Assembly: GCA_905221605.1 (NCBI GenBank)
Contig: CAJNDS010002284.1
Coordinates: forward strand, 87,175 to 151,174
Length of the DNA stretch: 64,000 nt
Direction: 5' to 3'
DNA from: Symbiodinium natans
Lineage: Eukaryota; Sar; Dinophyceae; Suessiales; Symbiodiniaceae
Below are positions 32,602-43,221 of this stretch, in pieces; the stretch's first letter is position 1; every line of letters starts with the position of its first letter. The notes beneath the pieces were generated by a model. That model saw only the letters and a list, made by a program, of their open reading frames with translations, had not been told where the DNA came from and ran no database searches. Made by a program: the position numbers and the translations under genes.

Positions 32602-33945
32602 TCATAAGCTCATTATCTTTTCAGCTTCAGCGGTGGAGTCATTAGAGCACTCAGCATGCATGTTATCAATGAGCTCAAAGAGGCGATTGAACTCCTCGTT
32701 GGTGCATTTCTTGCAAATCACCAGGGCGTCCTTAATCTTCATGTCGAGAATCTTGTCCATCTCGTCGAAGCTGCCCATCTCCTCAACGACAAGAGACTTG
32801 ATGGTCTCTTGGTCCTCCACGCATGTCGCCTCGGCTTCTGATAGGGACAGGCCGGCAAGCCGCTTCCCGATGGTGATCGCCACCTCAGTCGTAGCCTGCC
32901 CAAAGTTCACAATGCCGGTGTTTGTGCAGAACTGGAGGCCCTTGAAGTCCTCACGCTCTTTCTCCAGGAGCACGGTCTGGAGCAGCTCAAACAAACACCA
33001 GGACCTCGTCAACGGCAAGGCCTTCTCATCCAAGATCATACAGGTCCCCTGAACAACGGGGCTGTGCAAGGCCAGGTAAAACGAGGATTCCTTGTGACTG
33101 GTGCCGAGCTCATGCGCGATTTGGTACTGGTTGTTGCTGAAAGCACAGATCCAGTACGAGATTGTTTGCCAGGAGGTCCCCTTCTGTCCTGAAGTGACGT
33201 GCTCGGCATGACGTCTCAAAGCATCACACGTGTAAGCGAACTTGGTGCCCCAGTAGTGAGACACGAACCAGGCGACTGAGGAGGGGCCCAGCAGCTCGGC
33301 AAGAGACAACTTCACATGAGAGGTCAAAGGCTGGACAATGTTGGAGTCGATGTAATACAAGTTCCGATCCCGTATGTACTGCTGAAACTGCTGCATCAAG
33401 TCGAAGATCTGGTAAGCCGTGAGCGCACGATCAGGACCCTTCTTGCATGCCACCGGGTTCGGGTTCCGACGCTGGAGGTCCCTTAGGAAGACCTGGATGG
33501 ACTGATGTATGGGCGACGGTTTCTCTCTCACGTACCTCAAAAGCCAAGCCACAACGCAGCCAAAAACGCAACCCGAGAGCGCCACTCCAGTCCCACCCCA
33601 AGTTCGGAATGTTGGCTCGCTCTGCAGGTTGGCAAGAACCAGCAGGGGGGCTGAAACCAGCAGAAGGACCTTTCTTGAGCATTGTATTGGATTCTATTGA
33701 GTTGCCACATGTCCCGCAACAAGCAACGTGAGCGAAGGTCTGGGTGCTTGAAGAGCCTGCGGGATTGGGGGGGGTCGACGGGCTTTCAACAAACTCACTG
33801 GAAAGCTCGTTTCCAAAAAAACCTCCAGCAACGGAGGCCACGAGGAGCACAGGAATGCCGCGGAGTAAATCAGTGTGTACGACGCAACGAGCGTATCGCA
33901 GCACAAAGTAACCTCGGCTGCCCCTATGTCCCCACAGTAAGCAGA
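32602..33945 (-). CDS. Gene B copy 1, C-terminal part: membrane helices plus TIR-like domain
   Basis: The 32,602-33,585 frame is open. It starts with a helix GCVFGCVVAWLLRYVRE and continues with WFVSHYWGTKFAYTC, WICAFSNNQYQIAHELG, CMILDEKALPLTRSW and CLFELLQT. This domain is common in dinoflagellate proteins. Its SHYW and WCLFEL spacing recalls TIR domains, but homology is inferred. Another frame upstream holds RGIPVLLVASVAGGFFGN. A 4-base insertion (ttgagcattg against ttgttg in copy 2) near 33.68 kb breaks the join. About 320 residues are nearly identical to copy 2. From 31.9 to 32.5 kb I see only low-complexity sequence. Confidence 0.7.
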
Positions 33946-34389
33946 ACAGCGTCAGAAGATCTTCATCTCAACATGCAATCAGCCACAAGGCTACGCACAA
34001 TCCCCTGCTGACCCGCTCGATGATTCACTACCATCTCGCTCTACTCAGGCTCTACTATACATCTGCCACATGCATGCTGTATGCTGCTGCCAAGTGCCCT
34101 CTTACCGCTACACATATTCCGTACGGCTGCGAGCAACTTGAGACTCTTGCATATAGACTCGTGTTGTGCGAAGTACAAAAAAGCAGCTCAAAATACGAAG
34201 CTCACAAGACAACTCTCCGACTGCCCCTGACATCATCTGGGCAGCCCCGGGAGGTGTCGGCACTGGCCACCGAGTTGCCTTGTTCCTTAGCTCACCGATT
34301 CCGATGCAAAATGCCTTAAAAATGCCACGCCCCGTGACTCCCAGTGTAGGCTCCACAACACAATTCGCAATCCGCATTACGCTTTTTGG

Positions 34390-34745
34390 GCATCCTGAAA
34401 AGGCGGCCCAAGGTGCATCGAGGAGCTGGAGGCGATTTGGTCCGACGGACCTCGCCCGGTAGAGGAATTTACCGGGAGTCGGCTTGCGGTCGAGCTGGTA
34501 GTGGCCTCCATGGGAGGGTAGCAGCCCAATCCCAGACATAATCCGCGTTCATGACTTGAGTGTGGTTTGAGGCAAGTGTTCGTAAACAAAAGGCAACAGC
34601 ACAAGCTCTTCGGGCCTGTCTGGTAGAAGTAGATGGGAAACGTGCCGAAGCGGGCCGTGAAGTGATGCGGCTGGACGGTGGTGATGAAGGCCTCAGCTCT
34701 CTTTCGTGGGGCGGGTCTGCCCCAACTGAGCCGATGGAGCCCCAA
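34390..34745 (-). CDS. Gene B copy 1, middle exons
   Basis: Two islands in different frames match copy 2: KRAEAFITTVQPHHFTARFG then TFPIYFYQTGPKSLC, and HYQLDRKPTPGKFLYRARS then VGPNRLQLLDAPW. They would encode the segment between the first transmembrane helix and the C-terminal domain. A third island (34,240-34,300) reads ELRNKATRWPVPTPPGA. Confidence 0.5.
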
Positions 34746-34784
34746 AGTAACACACCACACTTTCTCTATACTTCGCATCAAGAT

Positions 34785-34850
34785 CCCTCTCGCTCTCGCT
34801 CTCGCTCTCGCTCTCGCTCTCTCTCTCTCTCTCACTCTTTCTTGCTTGCT
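34785..34850. repeat. (CT)n / (CTCTCG)n microsatellite in a gene B intron
   Basis: About 65 bp here, against about 350 bp at the same place in copy 2. Confidence 0.9.
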
Positions 34851-36483
34851 TGCAGTGCGCTTGGCCTCTCTCTCTCTATTTTTGAAGCAAAAGGTCTCAA
34901 AAGAACTCGCCGAGTTGCCGTCCAGTCTCCGTTCTCTGAGGGCTTGGAGGAGATGTCTGCAATGTGCACCTGCAGAGAAAGGGGGAATCTCTGTGCTCTT
35001 TTGGTCTTAGGGGGGCGGGCCGCCCCTGTGACAAAAAGAATCTGGCGATCTGGCGTGTTGGGCACCTTCCGCCCGGAGATGCTCAGACGTCTGCACCCCG
35101 GCTCGACGAAGTAGGCCATCTGATACCACAAGAGGACCCAGCCAAGGAGGTAGCAGAGGCACAGACCAACGATCTGGCCAGCGTTCGCGGCCCGGGTGCT
35201 GCAGTCGTTTCGGGCTTGGTTGGGCTCTTCCCAAACAAAGTCGCACTGTTGGCAGGCTCCCGTTCCACCGGGGCTGAACTGTCCAAGCGGACAGCGAACA
35301 TAGACCTCTGCAACTTGGGTCACCTGATCCGCCGCCAGCGAACAAGCCGAATTGGGAGTCGGCTCGCACCAGCATGCGCTGTACGTGCCAGGTGGCAATC
35401 TGTCCTCAGCGACTCGGCCGAAATTGTAGAGGAACTTCGTAGAAGACTGAACTGCGTCTACCCACACCCATGGTCCTTCACTGCCTCCGCAATCTTTTTG
35501 GATGCTTAGGACACTGTTGGATCTGATCCCCACTCCTGACAACTCGAGCTCGAAGACGTCACCGATGGTAGCGAGAAGCGGCACTTCCTTCTTAAAGGGC
35601 CCGCTCCAAGTGAACTGTCCGGCAGACACATTGAAGTCGGACAAAGACTCACAGGCACCTTCCGTATCATTCTGACACCAGCAGAGGTTGTATATACCAG
35701 GATATTGCTCAGCCAACCACTTCCGTCCCGGAAGGGAGACGTCCAAGTACGCCCCGGACCAGTCGGGATTCCACTGAAACCGGAACTTCTCAGCGAAGGA
35801 CTGCGGCGTATCTGCCACATCGGCGCACGTGGCGGCGGGCGTCACCTGGAACAGCGACGTCACCATGGAGAGGCCGAATGCGTTCGTGGCTTCCGCAAAG
35901 CATCGGCTCGCCCCTGACAGGCAGCTCTGCTTGTGCTGAGCACCGGGGCCCACGACATGCAAAGTTCCAAGCCTTGGATAGATGACAAGAACTTTCGGCT
36001 TAAGTTATGAGACTTGGCACCCTCTGGCAGCCATGGCATTGCATAGCCATAGCCTTCTCTCATGGTAACACCATCACCTGACTACACCTGAAGCTTGACC
36101 GCAGTGCAACGCCAGGGAGCCTTTGACCCGCGGCTCCGGCAGCAAAGTCGGCCGGACTGCAACGACAAACGGCGTGGGCGCCTCAAGCAACTTCGCTTGA
36201 GTTCTGTTAAAGCTCCAGGCATTAGCGCAGGGATACCTCTTTTAAGGGTCTTCGCTCGTTGCCGACAATATCTAGGGCCGTATCTGAGTTTAGGCCGAGT
36301 CCTGCCTGGTTCCACAAAGCCATGCGTCTCGTTGACGGTAGCTCTCAGGTTCTGCAGCGACATATATCGACAAAGACGCGGGCCACCCCTGTCTTGGCAC
36401 GGGACGAGGCCTCTTGACTCAGTAATTTCATCACAGCAGAAGTCGAGCCCTCCTCCACAGGCCATCTGCGCGCACCTCATGGG
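34840..36483 (-). pseudogene. Gene B copy 1, Cys-rich ectodomain with lesions
   Basis: The 34,832-35,962 frame keeps the ectodomain (CADVADTPQSFAEKF, NPDWSGAYLDVSLPG, CWCQNDTEGACESL, CPLGQFSPGGTGACQQC) and a helix GLCLCYLLGWVLLWYQ without interruption. Upstream, compared with copy 2, there is a one-base deletion near 36,190, an in-frame TAA at 36,005-36,007, and a lost AG at the expected acceptor near 36.27 kb. The 36.3-36.48-kb piece still encodes ACGGGLDFCCDE. I infer decay, unless splicing avoids the damaged part. CPLGQFSPGGTGAC..C resembles ephrin-receptor-like (GCC2/GCC3) repeats. Confidence 0.6.
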
Positions 36484-36588
36484 CTCAGAGCTCGCAGCAA
36501 AGCAGCTAACAGAGGGGAAGTTGGGGGATAGAATCAAAGCCACCACCTCACAGAGAGGAAGATGTGGATCGAATCAGTTTAAATTTGC

Positions 36589-36945
36589 AAGAAAGAGGGC
36601 AAGGTGGCTGGATGAACCGAGACACATCTGGTAGTCAGGAGGGCAGAGCACGCGATCTCCCTTTCCAACCCCCTGGCATCGCCACGTTGTAGTGTTGCCG
36701 ACTTGACAGATGGTGAGGTCTTCAACACCACTGTCTCCATCGAGCCATGGGCATACACCGGCATCGGTTCGAAAGCAGGTGTCACAGGTCTCCGAAGTGC
36801 TCACCAAGATCAGATCTTCGGCCGTGACGTTGTCGCCGCTAAACTGAATGGAGCATGGGCGTTTCGTCACGCATTCCCAAGCTGGGAGGTCGCCGAGTGC
36901 AGCAGCAAGACCAGCCACCAACAGCCTGACACGCCACAAGGACAT
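36589..36945 (-). CDS. Gene B copy 1 first exon: signal peptide and Cys-rich start
   Basis: Met at 36,945 begins MSLWRVRLLVAGLAAALGD, a clear signal peptide. Then come WECVTKRPCSIQFSGDN, SETCDTCFRTDAGVCPW and CLGSSSHLALFL. I chose this Met because the same one starts the signal peptide in copy 2. The exon is 119 codons in both copies. It ends in ctttctt followed by GCAAATTT, a GC donor, where copy 2 has GTAAATTT. The intron is about 105 bp. Confidence 0.65.
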
Positions 36946-37229
36946 CGCGCGACTTGCCGGCACTACAGTTTGTGCTATGTTACGTACTCCGAGAAGGGGC
37001 TTCTGTAGTCCACGGCTATCCCCTCCAATTCCTGTTAGTTCTCCCACTTCCCCGCCGGCGCTTCAAAACCGATGTGAGCCCATCACGGCTGCGGTGATTC
37101 TTCGTTCGGGTCTCCAGGTCTTTTAGACTGAGGATGCACTGCTTTCTTTTGGGGGCAATGAGCCCACGTGCGAAACTGACTACACGAGCCATGTTTCGGC
37201 TTTCCAGGGCAAAAGCAGCCAGCACGGCA

Positions 37230-37401
<172 letters not shown>

Positions 37402-37409
37402 CCTGGGCT

Positions 37410-38455
37410 GTGACGTATCCAGTAAACATGCCTGCGTGACGCATTACACAAGCAGCAAGCACGCAGCTCGAACGGGGATTCCATCTGATAACCCTGCCTC
37501 GCACATCTGTGTGGAAGAAACGAAGACCGCGGAAGGAGAGCCTGATCTCATACAGCCACGCCCCAAAATTCGAAGAAAATCTCAGAGTTGGTCCCGGGCC
37601 GATGCCTTCAAAGGAGCAGTTGAGACCTGTGGAGTTCAGCCATGGCCATTGACCTTAGTGCCATGTAGAGTACTTTACTGTAGCTGATCACCCATGATTA
37701 CTTCACAATTACAGCATCAATTCGTTCCTCAGTCTTGCCAAGGTGGAGGAACCGGGATACAGACTGAGGCAAAGCCACCATCATCCCGACCTGCGCTGCC
37801 ACTGTCAAGCAAATTCCGACGAGAGCACGAAGATGAAAGAGGATTTGTTTTTTTCAATGTGTGAGCTCGCAAAGGGTAGCTACGAGAAGTCCAGCAGTGG
37901 ACTGCTGTACATGCTTCAAGCTACCTTCACTTTATGCCAGCCTGGCCGAGGCCAGCAACACGAATGGGCTATAGGGATTACTATGGGGATTACACAAGGA
38001 CAACGCCGGGGATCCTTTCTTGCTGTTCGCTGCTGCGGATGCGCGCGACAGTACTGTAGCTCCGGGCCAACATGCGTATACCGTGAGGCCTCACGTAAGG
38101 TTTTGTCCAGGAACTCACAGTACCAGTCTGAGAACATGCACAAAGCCCTGGAACCCGAATCCAACATAGGACACAGCATCACAGTTCCCAGAAGATTTCC
38201 TTTGCCCTTCTGATTCACCCCGCCTTAAGCAAGAACCACAATCCGGAGCCCCACAAGAAGACCTACGCACCAGGCCACGCCCTGCAACATCCCTGCTTTT
38301 CAGAGCGCTGCATCATGGAACTCACAGGCCCGGGACGTCCCTTCAGGACAGGCCCATTTGGGCGGTACAGGAACTGCTTGAAAGATCAGCCATGGGCCGT
38401 GCATTGAAAACAGCCATCCTAGACCCTAAACCCTAGACGTCAGTCTCAAAGAGGA
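37410..38455. other. No supported gene
   Basis: A 156-codon plus frame (37,743-38,213) is present but lacks recognisable motifs or clear coding composition. I see no RNA gene or strong repeat. Confidence 0.5.
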
Positions 38456-38459
38456 GAAG

Positions 38460-38890
38460 CGACTCTCACGGCATGAAGAAGGCATAGACTGGGAAGTCCA
38501 GCTTATCGAGTACGCTGCGCTCCCATCGGCAGCCTTGCCCCAGAGGAAGCTTTGTCCTCTCATGGATCGGCGCCTTCCTTGCAAACTTGGAGCCGTCGGA
38601 AATGGTAATCTCACCTTCGCCCCAACCAGGCGGGAGACCATCGGGACAGTTCTTGAAGCGTTCCCTTGGTTGCGCTGAGCATGGAAGGTGCCCATCGCCA
38701 AGATGGATCGTTTTTGGGGCTGCCCTAGGGTCCCCGAAGACACACATAGGTCTCAATATGCGACGTCCTTACTCGGGGTCATAGAAGGCACATGCTGGAT
38801 CTGCAGGGCGGGTACCAGCACGAAGCCCTTTGGTAGAAACACCTCGTATCGCCGCAAAATCCTCCAAGGCTTGTCTTCGACACCATCCCT
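38460..38890 (-). CDS. Hypothetical gene C, two 3' exons
   Basis: The upstream island (about 38,775-38,885) reads GVEDKPWRILRRYEVFLPKG then FVLVPALQIQHVPSM. It reaches a GTAAGG donor-like site. The downstream island, in another frame, reads FGDPRAAPKTIHLGDGHLPC, NCPDGLPPGWGEGEITISDG and LDKLDFPVYAFFMP before a stop near 38,468. Family not recognised. Upstream exons are not identified. Confidence 0.45.
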
Positions 38891-39004
38891 TGTATTCATA
38901 TATCAATTGTACATCACCTATATTTCAATTATACATCACCTATACATAGCTATCTACGAGTATAAGTATAGATAAATAAGTATACGCACTTGTACATCAT
39001 TGCT

Positions 39005-39005
39005 T

Positions 39006-39042
<37 letters not shown>

Positions 39043-39080
39043 CACATATTTTGTATGTGTATATATATATATATATAATA
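39005..39080. repeat. (TA)n microsatellite
   Basis: Two TA runs with an intervening ATACATACACATATTT. From 39.1 to 39.8 kb I see no gene. Confidence 0.9.
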
Positions 39081-39789
39081 TTTCCCCAATTATATCTGCA
39101 CTTATAAGCCCCCTACGTCGGTTATAAGTAATTGGGACGATAATCATGCATGAGCCTCCAAGTAGCCTCTAGACCAGGAGTTGAAACGACGTCACAACAC
39201 AACGCGATACTATCCCTTGGGGGAACACAGGTCATGCCCAAACAGTGGCCCCTCCAGCCCTACACACTCATTAACCCGAAACGCAAAAGCTTGAACTACA
39301 CCCTAACTCTCCCAAGGCCCTCCTCTCAAGAAACTCTCACTTAGGACCTCAACCCCAAATAGACCCTAACCCTATATTGCAGCAAAGGAACTTTTGCAAG
39401 CCGAATTTGTCTGCCTGCGCATCGCTGAGCTCCGAAGAGCCAGCATTATATGTTGACACCCACTCCTCAGTGCAGCTCAGAAACTAGGATGGCCCTCAAA
39501 ACCCTCTGAAAAATATTCCTGAATATGATTCTCTCAAACACAATAAGGGAAAAGATGACATGCTCCAAGGACGAGGAAACCTCAAACAGGTTCAGGCTTT
39601 GAGATTAATGTCGTATCCTGATTAGTCTGGACCCCCTCAATAATGAAAAGTTTTCCAAAAATTATTCAGGAGACCCAATTTGGATTGCCCCCCCACAATA
39701 AAGTAAAGTTTTTCGGGCATGGGTTTCGGAACAGAGAAAAAAAGAGAAGAAGATGATGAAAGAAAAGAGCAAAAGAAGAGCAGCTAGGG

Positions 39790-40180
39790 GGGGGGGGCTG
39801 GCCTTCAAGCTTCCCGGGTTCAGGGTCTACGACCAGGCCTGAAAACAAGGATTCCTTATGACTTCGCTTATCTGAGGAGGCCTAGCCATCAAATTTTGAA
39901 GGGGGTAGTCCACGTGCTGCCCCGAAGCCCATTAAAAAAAAATTGCACCCCCACAATACTGTCAAGGTTTTCGGGGGGAGGGGGGCGGGGGGGCGCGCCT
40001 TCAAGCTTCCCGGGTTCAGGGTCGACGACCAGGCCGGAAAACAAGGATTCCTTATGACTTCGCTTATCTGAGGAGGCCTAGCCATCAAATTTTGAAGGGG
40101 GTAGTCCACGTGCTGCCCCGAACCCCATTAAAAAAAAAAAATTGCACCCCCACAATAATGTCAAGGTTTTCGGGGGGAGG
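39790..40180. repeat. ~180-bp tandem duplication
   Basis: A block from CTTCAAGCTTCCCGGGTTCA to GTCAAGGTTTTCGGGGGGAG occurs twice, near 39,808-39,980 and 39,990-40,178. Homopolymer tracts differ between the copies. Confidence 0.9.
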
Positions 40181-40187
40181 GTACCTA

Positions 40188-40290
40188 AGTTTACCTGAGC
40201 TCTTACCTTTAGCTTTAATTACTGAGCTTACCTGAGCTTACCTGAGCTTACCTGAGCTGAGCTCATCTGAGCTTACCTGAGCTTAATTAT
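40188..40290. repeat. (TTACCTGAGC)n tandem repeat
   Basis: About seven TTACCTGAGC-like decamers, followed by a purine-rich AGGAAGAGGAGAGG tract and G runs. No gene from here to 40.7 kb. Confidence 0.85.
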
Positions 40291-40695
40291 GTAAGAGGAG
40301 AGGGAAAGGAAGAGGAGAGGAAGAGGAGAGGGAAGAGGAGCGAAGAGGAAATGAAGAGGAGCCGGTGGGGGGGGGCCCGGGGCCGAAAATTCGTTTGGGG
40401 GGGGCCCTTTTTTTTGAACACTATTACGGGGGTGGATTTAGTTTGGGGGGGGGGGGGGGGGGGCCCCCTGACACTAATCAGGATACCACATTAAGGTTTA
40501 GGGTGTAGGGTGTAGGATTTAGAGCTGGCGCGGCTGTGGGGCTTGGTGATTTGAGACAACGCAGTGCCAGCAACCACTACATGACGGTTCTTCTGCTGAT
40601 CCATACAAACAACGTTGAATGTCTATACACATCGGCAGTTCCAAAAATTGAATTTCAACAGGCAACTTAGACATGTGCACGCGCGAAATCACATT

Positions 40696-40803
40696 TGGGG
40701 GGTTTACGAAAATGATGGCACCCCAAATATGGACCCCAAATAGTAGGATTCCCTTCTCTATAAGGACCCCAATAAGGTGCCCCTAATTTCGGTTGCCCCC
40801 CCC
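40696..40803. repeat. GGTACC-type element, best-preserved copy
   Basis: In order: GGGGGGTTTACGAAAATGAT, GGCACCCCAAATATGG, ACCCCAAATAGTAGGATTCC, CTATAAGGACCCCAATAAGG, TGCCCCTAATTTCGG, CCCCCC. The ends are roughly complementary (GGGGGGTTTACGAAA / TTTCGGTTGCCCCCC). Confidence 0.7.
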
Positions 40804-40829
40804 CCCCCCCCCTTTGAGCGCCGAGGGTC

Positions 40830-40930
40830 TGGAGTAAAAATGTTCGAGACCGTGCAGCAAATCACGGCGCCCTGGGCATGCCGGCGCTTCACTTCCCGAA
40901 GCCAATGGCAGCACCAGCCTTGCTCTTGGG
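40830..40930 (+). CDS. Possible plus-strand exon
   Basis: The frame reads KMFETVQQITAPWACRRFTS then RSQWQHQPCSWG, with G/C-rich third positions, between a repeat element and a TTTAGGG tract. No recognised domain. From 40.95 to 42.2 kb I see only telomere-like tracts and non-coding sequence. Confidence 0.3.
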
Positions 40931-41741
40931 GTTTTAGGGGTTTAACGGATTTAGGGGTTCAGGGGTTTAGGGTTTGGGATCCCCCCTCCCTTAAAGGCGG
41001 GGGTGGTCCCCCCGACCCAAGCAGAAAATGCAGAATCTAAGGCTTGAACCCTCCCTATGATGGGGTCCCTCAGGCGGCCCTCAGCTTCTTCCTTTCGCTC
41101 ACAGGGTTTCGGGTTTAGGGTTTAGGGTGCTACATCCAGCAAAAAAATCTGAGATACATACTTCCAGTTCGTCAACAGCAACCCTGAATCTAAACTAAAC
41201 CGGAAGCCAGAAACCCTAAACCCTCAGACAAAACCAACAAGGAGGCCCCAAAAGAAGGCCCAGAAAGGTTCGGGAGGCCCCAGAAAAGCCTCCATTCAGA
41301 ATTTTAGAATGCTCTGGGAGGCCCTCCATAGGAGGCCTCGGTCCAGAAGCCAAGCCCTGAACCCGAAACACCTCGATGGTTTAGGGTATAGGGGTTAGGG
41401 TTTGGGAACATGGCTATGTTTTGATGTTATGATGTTTCTCAGAAATGCTTAGTTTGATGATAAATATAGTATTCACTTAAGCTGCTAAACAACATTTTAC
41501 AATGAAATTGGCGCATAAAGAAATAGGGCGCTTTGAGAGAGCGCTCTTCTCGCTCCTTTCTTCTCGCTTTTCGACTGCGTGTTCTTGGACCGGGGAAAGA
41601 AAACGGCTAAGGGTTTAGGGTTTGTTTAGACTTCCTGCCGCTCTTGCACACAGAGTGCCCTTGTGCTACCCGCATTTGCTACCCCGGAATGAAGCCGCAA
41701 GAAGCCCCAAAAGAAACCAACCCCTGATCCCGAAACACCTT

Positions 41742-41880
41742 TAGGGTTTAGGGTTTAGGGTTTAGGGTTTAGGGTTTAGGGTTTAGGGTTTAGGGTTTAG
41801 GGTTTAGGGTTTAGGGTTTAGGGTTTAGGGTTTAGGGTTTAGGGTTTAGGGTTTAGGGTTTAGGGTTTAGGGTTTAGGGT
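41742..41880. repeat. (TTTAGGG)n interstitial telomere-like array
   Basis: About 20 perfect TTTAGGG units, in the opposite orientation to the 9.7-kb array. Confidence 0.97.
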
Positions 41881-42030
41881 CTTGATTCAGGGTTGAAGGT
41901 TGCAGAGATGAGGCCTCAGAAGCCAAACTGTAAACCCGAAACTTTCAGGTAACCCCAATAAGGAGGCCCCAAAAGAAAGCCAAAAAAAGGTTCAAGGCCC
42001 CCAACAACCCGTAGAAGGGAGGTCCCCCCC

Positions 42031-42061
<31 letters not shown>

Positions 42062-42239
42062 AAGGCATTGGAGGCCCAAACAAGCACCAGGGTGGTTTAG
42101 GGTTTAGGTTTTTGGGTTATAGGGCTTTGCCCTAAGCCCAAACATGGGTTGCTCTGCAATTTGGTACTTTTCTGCATTTATAAGGGTGGGGGGATGGTTT
42201 GGGGCGAATCTCGGCTTGTGGAGTGATTGAGGGCAGAGA

Positions 42240-42415
42240 CAGGAAAGTTCAGCAGTGAAAAAATACTAGACCATCTGGGCAAGTGGCACTTGTACTTCCC
42301 ACCCTCGGTTGGAGCAAACTTTGTACTCCGCGACTCCACCACCGAATTCCACATGTGGTGCCGAGATCCTGCACCTGAACAGTGTCGAATGTCGAAGCAA
42401 GACATGCCCTGGTAA
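42240..42415 (+). CDS. Possible exon with a gene A-like module
   Basis: The plus frame reads ILDHLGKWHLYFPPSVG, ANFVLRDSTTEFHMWCRD, PAPEQC. The spacing of LGKWHL, NF and the CRD end parallels LGEWRL, HF and the FRDD end of gene A modules. It would be an unsplit distant copy on the opposite strand. The match is weak. Confidence 0.35.
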
Positions 42416-42589
42416 GATCCGACTGCGTGCCGAATCAGGGCTATGCTACTTTTGCGGGTTGCATACAGATCCCAGGAAAAGGGCCGTAGCCTGAGCCGTT
42501 CGGGAAAATCTAGAGACTGGATGTCTCCACCCTGATGAAGCCCGAAACCCTGACCCCAACCCTAACAGCCCGACAAACCCCGAAGCACT

Positions 42590-42780
42590 TGTCTTTGGGG
42601 ATCCTCGAATGTTCCTGTTTAAACGCTGCCCGCCTGGCATGGGAACCTCGTCGCGACCGCACTCGTCGCTGGGATGCAACCAGGTCCCATCGTCGTTGGC
42701 AAATCCGAAGACCGGCTCGTCTCCAAACCAAACGGTGGCTACACCTGGGACGACAAGGTTTGCGGTTTTGGGCGTAGGAG
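42590..42780 (-). CDS. Possible exon, strand uncertain
   Basis: The minus frame reads TVWFGDEPVFGFANDDGTW then LHPSDECGRDEVPMPGGQR, with good codon composition. The plus strand is also open (VGKSEDRLVSKPNGGYTWDD). I cannot decide, and list the minus reading because neighbouring genes are minus. Confidence 0.3.
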
Positions 42781-43221
42781 TTTTTCAGCGGAAAATGTCC
42801 AGCTTCCAAATCAAGCGGTTGCGCATGTGGGCAACCAGAATGGCCACAAGGTTTTAGGGTTTCCGGGGTCGTTGTAAGGTTTAGGGTTTAGGGCTTTTGG
42901 TACAATCGACTAGACTGGAGATGAAGACTATTTGAGGATCTGGGAGCTTCTCAAAATCAAGTTTGCCCTAGGACGCCCCAGCGATGATGGGCAGCAGGCC
43001 GGAGATGACCCTGGAAGACAGTCGAGGTCATTGGGTGTATTCGGTGGTTCATGCCGCGGAAAATTGCTCAAAAAACTCGAGAGGGCTTTAATTACTTTAA
43101 TTGTTTTGAGAGCAAATGCAGCCGGGTTACCACCCCGGCCTTCTGCCCTTAGCTTCTCCATCACTTGATCGTAGGCCTGTCCTCAAGCCAAGCAGAACCC
43201 ATTCTCAATGCGCGCAAGCGT

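Noticed and set aside
36082-36546. Separate small gene on the minus strand
   Set aside because: It matches exon 2 and the start of exon 3 of gene B copy 2, so it is part of the damaged copy 1.
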